A program made the position numbers and the translations under genes. From the NCBI GenBank assembly GCA_905233445.1, contig CAJOEP010000006.1, forward strand, positions 1 through 64,000: a DNA stretch of 64,000 bases. The letters are read 5' to 3'. Source of the DNA: an uncultured Bacteroidales bacterium. Its GTDB lineage: Bacteria > Bacteroidota > Bacteroidia > Bacteroidales > F082. The notes under the pieces are model-generated. The model was given only the letters and a program-made list of their open reading frames with translations. It was not told the DNA's origin and made no database searches. Below, one piece after another: positions 1-8,019 of the stretch. Position 1 is the first letter of the stretch; every line of letters begins with the position of its first letter.

Positions 1-80
1 TCCTTACCTTTCAGACTACTTTTCATTGGCTCATTGCTTTCAAAGAACTTTGCAATCCCCATTTCTGTCGATTGCGGATG

Positions 81-88
81 CAAAAGTA
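81..88 (-). promoter_or_regulatory. -7 box of a leftward promoter leaving the window
   Basis: The minus strand reads TACTTTTG, a match to the Bacteroidetes -7 consensus TAnnTTTG. A transcript from here would run left, out of the window. The gene it serves is not visible. Confidence 0.4.
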
Positions 89-183
89 CACCATTTTTTC
101 TTTCGCGCAACACTTTTTTTGAAAAAATTTTAAATTATTTTTTTTAACGCTGAATATCAATATTTTACAGAAGGAATTTTGGG

Positions 184-244
184 GGATAATGCAAAAAAAC
201 AGGCCTTCGAAACGCATGTTTCCAGACTGTTTTTTGCATTATCC
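184..244. repeat. Long hairpin with a nested second stem
   Basis: GGATAATGCAAAAAAACAG at 184-202 pairs with CTGTTTTTTGCATTATCC at 227-244 with one extra A. The loop contains a second small stem, GAAAC/GTTTC. No gene is visible between 1 and 401. The surrounding sequence is AT-rich and otherwise featureless. It could be a terminator or a REP-like element. Confidence 0.6.
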
Positions 245-320
245 GGAAAAATTCTACGCCATTTCTACGCCAAAACATCAAAAAATCATTAATTTTGATT
301 AATTTTTTCTGATCTAAAAG

Positions 321-398
321 TTTTAAAGACCATAAAAAAATCAGTCCTTTGAATTTCCGAAGAAAATTTGCAGACTGATTTTTTCTGGTCTTTAAAAT
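321..398 (-). terminator. Long inverted repeat after tRNA-Pro, probable terminator
   Basis: Arms 321-346 and 373-398 pair over about 25 bp with one mismatch. In tRNA orientation the second arm carries a run of T (GATTTTTTTATGG). It lies directly downstream of the minus-strand tRNA gene, which fits a terminator, though the stem is unusually long and AT-rich. Confidence 0.5.
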
Positions 399-401
399 CT
401 G

Positions 402-475
402 TCGGAGTGGCCCGACTCGAACGGGCGACCGCTTGCACCCCATGCAAGAATGCTAGCCAACTGCACCACACCCCG
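402..475 (-). tRNA. tRNA-Pro(GGG)
   Basis: The minus strand folds as a full cloverleaf of 74 nt without an encoded CCA. The acceptor stem is CGGGGTG/CACTCCG, the D stem GTGC/GCAT, and the anticodon stem CTTGC/GCAAG closes loop ATGGGGT, giving anticodon GGG (codon CCC). The T arm is GCCCG-TTCGAGT-CGGGC and the discriminator base is A. A TATCTTTG box on the same strand ends 12 nt upstream, so the mature 5' end is close to the expected transcription start. Confidence 0.95.
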
Positions 476-485
476 ATTTCAGAGT

Positions 486-536
486 GCAAAGATAGGGATT
501 TTTTTGTTTTGCAAACAAAAAAATCCCTATCTTTGC
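486..536. promoter_or_regulatory. Perfect palindrome acting as a bidirectional promoter (trxB and tRNA-Pro)
   Basis: Arms 486-509 and 513-536 are perfect reverse complements (24 bp) around a 3-nt centre. Each arm ends in TATCTTTG when read outward: 528-535 on plus toward trxB, and 494-487 on minus toward the tRNA. TTTG -33 elements sit symmetrically (503-506 plus, 519-516 minus) with 21-nt spacing. Two overlapping promoters of opposite direction are therefore encoded by one palindrome. Confidence 0.7.
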
Positions 537-561
537 AAAAAATTATCACCTATTAATATAT

Positions 562-1503
562 ATGGAGCACATTCAATGTCTTATCCTTGGCTCAGGCCCT
601 GCAGGCTACACCACCGCCATCTACACCGGCCGCGCCGATATTAAAACAGTTATCTATGAAGGCCCGCTTACAGGCGGACAGCTGATGCAAACCACTGAGA
701 TTGAGAACTTTCCTGGCTATCCCGAAGGTGTCCAAGGCGGTCAGATGATGGACGACATACGCCGTCAGGCTGAACGCTTCGGCACAGAGTTCCGCATGGG
801 CTCGATAGTGGAAGTCGATGCCTCGAAACGTCCGTTCCACTGCAAATCGGACTTCGGCGACGAGCTTCTGGCAGATACTATCGTTGTAGCCACAGGCGCT
901 TCGGCACGTTATCTCGGCCTCCCTACCGAAGAACAGTTCAAAGGCGGCGGCGTTTCAGCTTGCGCCACATGCGACGGATACTTCTACCGCGGCAAAGACG
1001 TGGCAGTGGTGGGCGGCGGCGACACAGCCTGCGAAGACGCCACATACCTCGCAAACCTCTGCAAGAAAGTGTATCTCATAGTGCGCCGCGACGTGCTGCG
1101 CGCCTCAAAAGCCATGCAACACCGCGTGATGAACACGCCTAACATCGAAATCCTCTGGAACACCAACACCAAAGAACTGTTCGGCGAAGTGAACGGATTC
1201 ATGAGCTCTCTCCAAGGTGCCATAGTGGTCAACAACAAAACCGGCGAGGAACGCACACTACAAGTGGAAGGCTTCTTCGAAGCTATCGGCCACATCCCGA
1301 ATACAGACGTCTTCAAAGGCATCCTCGACATGGACGAAACCGGCTACATCATCACCAAGCCGAAGTCAACGGCAACAAACGTGGCTGGAATCTTCGCCGC
1401 AGGCGACTGCCAGGACAAGACCTACCGCCAGGCTATAGTGGCAGCAGGCTCAGGTGCCATGGCAGGCATCGAAGTCGAGAGATTCTTGATGGAAAACAAA
1501 TAA
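562..1503 (+). CDS. trxB: Thioredoxin reductase
   Basis: NADPH-dependent FAD enzyme that reduces thioredoxin in the cytoplasm. At 313 residues it has the usual bacterial length. The FAD-binding GSGPAG is at residues 10-15, the redox-active CATC at 134-137 is followed by DG, the NADP-binding GGGDTA lies near 150-155, and the C-terminal FAD segment GIFAAGDC is near 276. The ATG lies 27 nt after the TATCTTTG box at 528-535, giving a short leader of about 20 nt. The gene stands alone on the plus strand and converges with the Omp85-like gene, whose stop is 9 bp away. Identification is firm. Confidence 0.97.
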   Translation: MEHIQCLILGSGPAGYTTAIYTGRADIKTVIYEGPLTGGQLMQTTEIENFPGYPEGVQGGQMMDDIRRQAERFGTEFRMGSIVEVDASKRPFHCKSDFGDELLADTIVVATGASARYLGLPTEEQFKGGGVSACATCDGYFYRGKDVAVVGGGDTACEDATYLANLCKKVYLIVRRDVLRASKAMQHRVMNTPNIEILWNTNTKELFGEVNGFMSSLQGAIVVNNKTGEERTLQVEGFFEAIGHIPNTDVFKGILDMDETGYIITKPKSTATNVAGIFAAGDCQDKTYRQAIVAAGSGAMAGIEVERFLMENK

Positions 1504-1512
1504 TTTCCGAGA

Positions 1513-2889
1513 CTAAAACATATATCCCATTCCAATGTAAAAATTGGAATTGGTGTAGTTATCCTGTTTGCTGAAAGGCATTCCCCACTCGCACGAAAGC
1601 ACGAAGTTCTCGTTCATGGCGAGCTTCAAACCTGCGCCCATACCGAAATGCGGATCGTGGACATTAGCCTTGGTGTTAAAGAAATCGTCGAAACCGAGAT
1701 TATTGGATGTAACCCATTCATCTTCAGCAATTTTATCACATATTGCAGCCTCATCCAGATCATATTTTTGGGTAACAATACCGGCATCGAGGAAGAGGTT
1801 CATCCCGATGTAAAAATGCTGGTTAAACAGGTCGAAATTAAAGATTCTCGAGCGTAATTCCGCCGTTCCGTAAGCGAAACCCGGCACCCAGATCCTGTCG
1901 CGCATCAAGCCTCTGACAGAAGTGACTCCGCCAAGAGCATAATATCTGTTATGGTCGATGTATAACTCGTTTTTGTAGGTGTCGAGATAATATGGCGACC
2001 GTCCCGCGATGGTGTTCTGCGTCGCCACACGGTAAGCGAAAACCAGTCTGTCGCCAATAATCGGCACAAAATGCATGAAGTCGAAGTTAATCTTCAGATT
2101 GTTGAAGTCTTTCAGGTCGCCAAATGCCGAGTTATAAGTCAAAAATAGGTCGAAATACCAGCCAGTGACAGTGTTAACTCTTTGATTACGTGTGTCATAC
2201 GAAAAACCACCACGTATGTAAGGATGCCAACCGCCTTTTTCCTCCGCCTCGCTAATCAAATCCCATCGGCGATAAAGTTCAAACAGCTCCATCTGGTTTT
2301 CGGTCATGTCAGCTTTCGAAAGATTCACTCTTCCTTCCTGATAGCCAACGACGCCAACACCCGCATAATAATACATTCCTTTATTGCCAATCCTTCCTCT
2401 GATATCAAAAGTGGTGCGAAAAAGGTTTGATTCATGACGGTAAAACGCATGGTTGAGGTATCCTTCGGCATTTTTATCTTCAAAATTGCGGTTATAGACA
2501 CTGAAATTGCCGTTGAAACCGTAGAAATCGTTCATCGCGTCGGGCAGATACGAGAAATCCATGAGCAGCTTATGCCGTTTTATCACATAATCCGACTCAT
2601 AAAAAAGACGAATCGTACCGACTTGCTTGGTGGAATAAGAGCCTTCGGCATAGATAAAATGACGATAGTTGGGGTAGTTTTTGCCATCGCCATAATCGAA
2701 AATATTGGCCGTGATACCATATGTCAGGCCTTTGTCGGCATCATATGTCAAGCCAGGGATGGCACCGAAGTTCCATCCTGTCTTTACAGGCCTTCCCAAA
2801 GAGTCGGTCTGTGTCTCCTTTTTAGGGTTTTTAGCCTGCAATGAGACACAAACCAACAGTAAAATCAGGATGAATGACGGTTTTTTCAT
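1513..2889 (-). CDS. Outer-membrane barrel protein, Omp85/BamA-like (surface antigen family)
   Basis: 458 residues with a signal peptide (about residues 1-19, ending SLQA). The rest is rich in alternating aromatic strands and ends in the outer-membrane C-terminal pattern GMGYMF. The segment GGVTSVRGLMRDR (about 318-330) matches the conserved RG-containing L6 signature of the Omp85 superfamily barrel. No POTRA-sized N-terminal region is evident, so it is a barrel-only member and not BamA itself. It overlaps the upstream S46 peptidase by ATGA, so the two are translationally coupled and may work together at the outer membrane. Substrate or client is unknown. Confidence 0.75.
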   Translation of the reverse strand: MKKPSFILILLLVCVSLQAKNPKKETQTDSLGRPVKTGWNFGAIPGLTYDADKGLTYGITANIFDYGDGKNYPNYRHFIYAEGSYSTKQVGTIRLFYESDYVIKRHKLLMDFSYLPDAMNDFYGFNGNFSVYNRNFEDKNAEGYLNHAFYRHESNLFRTTFDIRGRIGNKGMYYYAGVGVVGYQEGRVNLSKADMTENQMELFELYRRWDLISEAEEKGGWHPYIRGGFSYDTRNQRVNTVTGWYFDLFLTYNSAFGDLKDFNNLKINFDFMHFVPIIGDRLVFAYRVATQNTIAGRSPYYLDTYKNELYIDHNRYYALGGVTSVRGLMRDRIWVPGFAYGTAELRSRIFNFDLFNQHFYIGMNLFLDAGIVTQKYDLDEAAICDKIAEDEWVTSNNLGFDDFFNTKANVHDPHFGMGAGLKLAMNENFVLSCEWGMPFSKQDNYTNSNFYIGMGYMF

Positions 2890-5018
2890 TCAATAATGGT
2901 CAATTCATTAATAATGTTATTCACTTTTCCGACTTTCTCGAGGCACCATAGCAGATAGCGTGCATCCATGCAGATTGTGCGCTGCACCTTCTGTTCGAAC
3001 ATGATGTCGCCGCTCATGGCTTCCCAGTTGCCGTCGAAAGCAAGGCCTATAAGCTCGCCTTCGCCATTGACGACCGGGCTTCCCGAGTTGCCGCCAGTGA
3101 TATCGTTGGTGGTGATGAAGTTGACAACGAGGTCGCCGTTTTCGTCAGCGTAACGGCCGTAGTCACGGGCTTCGGCGAGGTCGCGCACGTCCTGCGGAAT
3201 GTCGAACTCCCAGTTGCCAGGGATGTATTTCGCCATCACGCCGTCCATTGTAGTGTAATAGTTGTAGTTGACAGCGTCGGCACCTTTGTAAGGCTCCACC
3301 GTGCCATAAGTGAGACGCATAGTGAAGTTGGCATCAGGATAGAAGTTGCGTCTGGTTTGCATCATGATAAGGCCTCTCATGTAAAGACGCTCACCGGCAT
3401 TGCCGACCAAACTCGCTTCTTCAAATAAAGGATAAACCACATTGGCATATTCATCGATGATGTTCATCGCCAAGGCGAAAATCGGGTCTTTGTCGAGTTT
3501 CTTAGGTTTTTCAAGCCATTTCTCAAGTTTGGACTGATCAACGAAAATAGATTTTTCGAAAGCTTTTGTCACCCAAGCCGTGAAGTCGCCGCCGTTCTTG
3601 GCACCAATCTCCTCAATCATTGTAGGAACATATCTGTCAATGTCCTTGTAGAAAAGATTGAGCAAAGCGATGGTCACATCCATATCAAGAGCTTTGTCAT
3701 AATCTTTGAAGAATGTCGCAACCTGACCTCTTAGGCCTTCTGCCACTTTTGCGATGTCTTCTTTCGAGCCTTCATTATTGATTAAATTGTTGATTTTCAT
3801 GAATCTACGTGAGAAAGAAACGGCCTCGCCGCCATTCCAACCCGCCTCACGAAGATATGTCATAGGCATCATGATGTCATCAAGAATCTTCCATTTGGCT
3901 TCAATTCCTTCAAAAATCTTACCATAGATTGCCTGACGTTCCTTATCGGCTTCAACCCATTCCATAAAGGCTTGTTCCTGAGCTAAACGTCTGTCATACA
4001 CATGGTTACGCACCAACTGTTTCTGTTGGCCGATGAAATATTTCCAATAATTCGACACGCTTGCCTGCTTTGATGCGTATTTGATGAACACTTCCTGGTC
4101 GGCATCCATATGCTTGCGGTACTCGTTGAGCTTGGTTGTACGGCAGTTGATGTATCCCGGAGCTTCCGACTCGATGATATTTCTAACTGTGTAAGATGTT
4201 GAGTATCTGTCAGTTGAGCCAGGATAACCCATAATCATGGCATAGTCGCCTTGTTTCACACCTTTAATATTAATAGGCAGATAGTGTTTCGACTGCATCG
4301 GGATGTTGTTTTCGCTGTATTTTGCAGGCTTGCCGTCGCGGTCGGTATAGACCCTGAAGATGTTGAAGTCGCCTTTGTGACGTGGCCATGTCCAGTTGTC
4401 GGTGTCGGCGCCGTATTTGCCGATGCCCCATGGCGGGCAGCACACGAGACGCACGTCTTTATAAACGTCGTATTCAAACATAATATATTGATTACCAGCG
4501 TAGAACGGAACTATCTCAATTTCCACATCGCGTTCGCCTTTGCGTTCTTTGGTGATTTTTTTAATGTTTTCAGCAATGATTTCCATGCGTGTCTCCTCGT
4601 CGGTGACTCCTTCAAGAACAGCTTCTGTCACGTCTTCAACATATGCCAAAAACGATACTGTCAGCCCCGGATTAGGCAGTTCCTCTGCCTTGCTGTAGGC
4701 CCAGAAACCATCGGTGAGGTAGTCGTGCTCAACCGTCGCGTGTTTCTGAACGTAACTCAATCCACAGTGGTGGTTGGTGAGCAAAAGTCCCTCAGGAGAA
4801 ATGAGTTCGCCAGTGCAGCCACCGCCAAACTGCACGATGGCGTCTTTCAAACTCGGCTGGTTGAGGTCGAAAATCTGGTCGGCAGAGAGCTTGCATCCAA
4901 GCTGCTGCATCTCGTAAAGACTTGCTCCGCTGAGATTGTAGGGAAGCCACATTCCCTCGTCGGCTTTAGCGCACAAAACGCTAATAATCAATGTGATAGC
5001 TAAAAATACTTTTTTCAT
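2886..5018 (-). CDS. S46 family dipeptidyl-peptidase (DPP7-like)
   Basis: Periplasmic serine exopeptidase that releases dipeptides from peptides. 710 residues is the family length. An N-terminal signal peptide is present (cleavage after about ISVLCAKA). The catalytic His lies in LLTNHHCG (about 79-86) and the catalytic Ser in NDITGGNSGSPV (about 640-646). The following FDGNWE has Gly at the position that is Arg in DPP11. From family knowledge this predicts preference for hydrophobic rather than acidic P1 residues, so DPP7 type. It lies 12 nt after prsW and overlaps the Omp85-like gene by 4 nt, suggesting one minus-strand operon. Supports amino-acid use by a peptide-consuming anaerobe. Confidence 0.93.
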   Translation of the reverse strand: MKKVFLAITLIISVLCAKADEGMWLPYNLSGASLYEMQQLGCKLSADQIFDLNQPSLKDAIVQFGGGCTGELISPEGLLLTNHHCGLSYVQKHATVEHDYLTDGFWAYSKAEELPNPGLTVSFLAYVEDVTEAVLEGVTDEETRMEIIAENIKKITKERKGERDVEIEIVPFYAGNQYIMFEYDVYKDVRLVCCPPWGIGKYGADTDNWTWPRHKGDFNIFRVYTDRDGKPAKYSENNIPMQSKHYLPINIKGVKQGDYAMIMGYPGSTDRYSTSYTVRNIIESEAPGYINCRTTKLNEYRKHMDADQEVFIKYASKQASVSNYWKYFIGQQKQLVRNHVYDRRLAQEQAFMEWVEADKERQAIYGKIFEGIEAKWKILDDIMMPMTYLREAGWNGGEAVSFSRRFMKINNLINNEGSKEDIAKVAEGLRGQVATFFKDYDKALDMDVTIALLNLFYKDIDRYVPTMIEEIGAKNGGDFTAWVTKAFEKSIFVDQSKLEKWLEKPKKLDKDPIFALAMNIIDEYANVVYPLFEEASLVGNAGERLYMRGLIMMQTRRNFYPDANFTMRLTYGTVEPYKGADAVNYNYYTTMDGVMAKYIPGNWEFDIPQDVRDLAEARDYGRYADENGDLVVNFITTNDITGGNSGSPVVNGEGELIGLAFDGNWEAMSGDIMFEQKVQRTICMDARYLLWCLEKVGKVNNIINELTIIE

Positions 5019-5030
5019 TTTATTAAAATT

Positions 5031-5786
5031 TTATTCATTTTTGTCCATAAAACCATTTAATACCTCCTCCATATGCTGTATCTTTGACGCTTCCTGCATC
5101 TGTCTTATCTTTTTCAGGCCTTGCTTCCAAAGTCTGATATCAAAATATATAAACAGAACGAACAAAACTAACGCTATGAAAGGTACAGCCTCACCTATAC
5201 TGCTCATCAACATGAGGATATAATCGAATATTCCATGTGCCAGCATAGGAAACACCAAGCTGAAAATCAAATATTTTTGTTTTTGCGCAGGAACAAATTT
5301 CGCAAGAGCGAGATAGTAACCCATAATCACTCCGAAGAGGAAATGTGCCGGCACCGAAAGGATTGCCCGGGTAAGACCAGTGCCAATAGAGTCAAAGAAC
5401 GACCCGGAATCAAACACATACATAATGTTTTCGACACATGCAAATCCCAAGCTGATGAAAGTGGCATATACTATGCCGTCGAAGAACTCGTTGAAATTCT
5501 TGTTTTTCCATATCACGAGCATGAAAATAATCCATTTGCTCAATTCCTCCGGTATTCCAGCCTCCCAAAAAGCACTGTAAAACACCGCACCTCCCGTCCA
5601 AATGGAATTGATGATACCGACAATAATCAGGTCAAGCGGTATCGAAAGGATGCCAAACAAAAACGCCTTGACAAGCATCCCCAAAGGTTCTTTTTCGTAT
5701 TTGTCTTGTCTATAGACATACCGCATCAGCCAAACGACCGGAGCCACAGCCAAAACTAAAACCACAACGTCAGAAATTATTCCCAT
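5031..5786 (-). CDS. prsW: PrsW-family intramembrane metalloprotease
   Basis: 251-residue polytopic membrane protein with about seven hydrophobic segments. It carries the hallmark motif EELSK (about 79-83), an FxxxE-type segment GFACVEN, and membrane-embedded histidines in HFLFGVIMGYY and HGIFDY, all expected of PrsW/CPBP-type proteases. In Bacillus PrsW cleaves an anti-sigma factor. The substrate here is unknown, and no sigma/anti-sigma pair is adjacent. It follows the PHP phosphatase by about 29 nt and precedes the S46 peptidase by 12 nt, so co-transcription is likely. No separate -7 box was found. Confidence 0.85.
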   Translation of the reverse strand: MGIISDVVVLVLAVAPVVWLMRYVYRQDKYEKEPLGMLVKAFLFGILSIPLDLIIVGIINSIWTGGAVFYSAFWEAGIPEELSKWIIFMLVIWKNKNFNEFFDGIVYATFISLGFACVENIMYVFDSGSFFDSIGTGLTRAILSVPAHFLFGVIMGYYLALAKFVPAQKQKYLIFSLVFPMLAHGIFDYILMLMSSIGEAVPFIALVLFVLFIYFDIRLWKQGLKKIRQMQEASKIQHMEEVLNGFMDKNE

Positions 5787-5815
5787 AATGATTTATTTTT
5801 TGTTAATAATCAATT

Positions 5816-6655
5816 TCAAATCTCCTCAGCTTCCCAAAATCCATTCCTAAAACACCATGTCTCCTTATATCCCACAGCTTTCAACGCCTCTTCGGCTTCC
5901 TTGAAATAATAAGTCAGTTCAAAGCTTTGATGAGCATCGGAGCTTATCAAAACAGGGATGTTCATCTCTTTCATGCGCGGCAACAGCCATTCCGATGGAT
6001 AAAAACCGTTGTAGCGCTGCTTGTAAAGCCCTCGAGTGTTGACTTCCACTATCAAATCGTGCTGTTTTATCAAATCCAGAGTCTCCATAACCATGTCGCG
6101 GTACCATTTCTCGTCCTCCTGGAAATAACGTCCGCGCGAGTTCATCTTCACCTTGTCGAAATGCCCGATGATGTCGAATTTCTCGGTCTCAATCATCTCG
6201 TTTTCCTGATCGAAATAGGCACGAACGCCTTTTCTGATGTCGCCACCGAAAAATTTCTGAAGCCCGGTATCGTACGGTTCAACGTCCTTTCCATCGATAA
6301 ACCACAGAGTATCAGGCGCTTTACCCACAAGATGCACCGAGCCGATGAGATAATCCAACGCATAGTCCCTCTTTGTCTTCTGAAAATCGACCACTATGCC
6401 CGGGATGAACTCCATCTCCATCGAAGCCAGCACGTCAATCTTTCCTGAGTATTTGGTTTTCAATTCTTTAAGAAGATGTGCATATTCATCATTTTTATCA
6501 TTTGGAATAGAGACGCGGCTCTTGAACGGCAGGCTCGAATGGTCGGAAAAACCAATGGTGTGCATGCCTTGACGTATGGCTTCCTCAATGGTGTCCTCCA
6601 TCGGCGACTTGCCGTCGGAATAAGTGCTATGTGTATGTAAATTAAAGTGTTGCAT
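5816..6655 (-). CDS. PHP-domain phosphatase, histidinol-phosphatase (HisK/HisJ) type
   Basis: 279 residues. PHP metal-binding motifs are in order: HTHSTYSDG at the N terminus, GFSDHSS, an internal Glu/His region around SMEMEFIPG and SVHL, IIGHFDK, and SSDAH at the C terminus. This arrangement is that of HisK-type histidinol-phosphate phosphatases, which complete histidine synthesis, but no other his gene is nearby, so a different phosphoester substrate is possible. The ATG at 6655 was preferred over an upstream TTG at 6673, because the latter would lengthen the overlap with the preceding gene from 14 to 32 nt. Likely co-transcribed with the U32 gene. Confidence 0.85.
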   Translation of the reverse strand: MQHFNLHTHSTYSDGKSPMEDTIEEAIRQGMHTIGFSDHSSLPFKSRVSIPNDKNDEYAHLLKELKTKYSGKIDVLASMEMEFIPGIVVDFQKTKRDYALDYLIGSVHLVGKAPDTLWFIDGKDVEPYDTGLQKFFGGDIRKGVRAYFDQENEMIETEKFDIIGHFDKVKMNSRGRYFQEDEKWYRDMVMETLDLIKQHDLIVEVNTRGLYKQRYNGFYPSEWLLPRMKEMNIPVLISSDAHQSFELTYYFKEAEEALKAVGYKETWCFRNGFWEAEEI

Positions 6656-7898
6656 CGTCTTCTGTTGCTTCAATAATCTTATAAACCTTGTCGCCCCTGC
6701 GCACTATGTCATGAGCCGGGATGGAACAAAGCTCACCCTTCACCGTCTGATTTACAGGCACTAAATCGACTCTGATTTCTTTCACCGTATCCTCGTAAAC
6801 ACCAGTCGTAGGCCCGATAATCATGATTTCGTCGCCCACGTTGAGCTCATGCGTCTCCATCCTAATCTCCGCCACGTTGATTTTTGCGAAGAAATTGGTT
6901 ATCGTGCCGATGAAAAGCTTCGTCTTGGTGGCTTGCGAGCCGTATTTCTTGGTCCACTCGCCCATTTTTCTTCCGAGATAATAGCCGTCCCAGAAGTCGC
7001 GGTTATATACGCTGCGCAGTCGCTCTGTCCATTTTTCTATCTTTTCCTGTGTGAAGGTGCCAGCGTTTATTGCATCGACAGCTTCATGATAGACACCCAC
7101 TGTCAGCTTGGTATATTCCGGTGAGCGGCCGCGGCCTTCTATCTTCAGAACCTTCACTCCTGCTGCCAAAACCTTGTCGAGAAACGGCAGTGTGCAGAGG
7201 TCTTTAGGCGACATAATATATTCATTCTCAATGGCTAACGTTATCTCCTTGTCTCTGTCGGTGACCTCGTAGCCGCGACGGCATGGCTGCACGCAGGCAC
7301 CACGGTTAGCGCTGGTGCCGAAGTTATCCAAGCTGAGGTAGCATTTGCCCGACACTGCCATGCAAAGAGCTCCGTGACAGAACACCTCGATGCGCACCAG
7401 CTCGCCTTTGGGCCCTGTGATATGCTGACGCTCAATCTCTTCGGTGATATGCTTCACCTGATTGATGTTGAGCTCGCGAGCTGTCACCATCACGTCGGCA
7501 AACTGCGAATAATACTTCACCGCCTCGATGTTGGTGATGTTGCACTGCGTTGACATATGTACTTCGATGCCAATCTGACGCGCGTATTGTATCACACTCT
7601 GGTCAGAAGCGATGATTGCGGAAATATTGTTGGCCTTGATGGCGTCCAGCAATGCATGCATCTCGTCCATCTCCTCGTCGAAAACCACAGTGTTTACTGT
7701 GACATAGCTCTTCACGCCGTGTTCGTGGCACGTCTCAGAAATTGTATGCAAGTCATCGAGCGTGAAGTTTTTTGTCGATTTCGAGCGCATGTTGAGCTTC
7801 CCGATGCCGAAATACACACTTCCAGCACCGGCCTGTATCGCCGCCGCCAGGGCTTCGTAAGAACCCACAGGGGCCATGATTTCAATGTCGCTATACAT
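6642..7898 (-). CDS. U32 peptidase-family protein (YegQ/TrhP-like)
   Basis: 418 residues, cytoplasmic. The N terminus IMAPVGSYEALAAAIQAGAGSVYFG is the characteristic U32 start. The central block EVFCHGALCMAVSGKCYLSLDNFGTSANRGACVQPCRRGYEV carries the conserved cysteines of the TrhP/RlhA branch. From family knowledge such proteins take part in prephenate-dependent hydroxylation of tRNA uridine-34 or rRNA cytidine. Which RNA is modified here cannot be told from sequence. The 3' end overlaps the PHP gene by 14 nt. The upstream intergenic region holds a conspicuous 14-bp tandem repeat. Confidence 0.88.
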   Translation of the reverse strand: MYSDIEIMAPVGSYEALAAAIQAGAGSVYFGIGKLNMRSKSTKNFTLDDLHTISETCHEHGVKSYVTVNTVVFDEEMDEMHALLDAIKANNISAIIASDQSVIQYARQIGIEVHMSTQCNITNIEAVKYYSQFADVMVTARELNINQVKHITEEIERQHITGPKGELVRIEVFCHGALCMAVSGKCYLSLDNFGTSANRGACVQPCRRGYEVTDRDKEITLAIENEYIMSPKDLCTLPFLDKVLAAGVKVLKIEGRGRSPEYTKLTVGVYHEAVDAINAGTFTQEKIEKWTERLRSVYNRDFWDGYYLGRKMGEWTKKYGSQATKTKLFIGTITNFFAKINVAEIRMETHELNVGDEIMIIGPTTGVYEDTVKEIRVDLVPVNQTVKGELCSIPAHDIVRRGDKVYKIIEATEDDATL

Positions 7899-8019
7899 TA
7901 GTTAGCAGTTTTTAGTTACCAGTTTGCAGTTACCAGTTTGCAGTTACCAGTTGGCAGTTACCAGTTGGCAGTTTGCAGATTTAACTGGTAACTGCCAACT
8001 GCTAACTGGTAACTAAAAA
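7899..8019. repeat. 14-bp tandem repeat array with an inverted copy
   Basis: Four near-identical 14-bp units of the type AGTTTGCAGTTACC or AGTTGGCAGTTACC run from 7921 to about 7976. An inverted copy (AACTGGTAACTGCCAACTGC and onward) follows at 7983-8015. The two halves can form a long hairpin. It fills the gap between pgi and the U32 gene, both on minus, and could attenuate or terminate pgi transcription. Confidence 0.8.
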
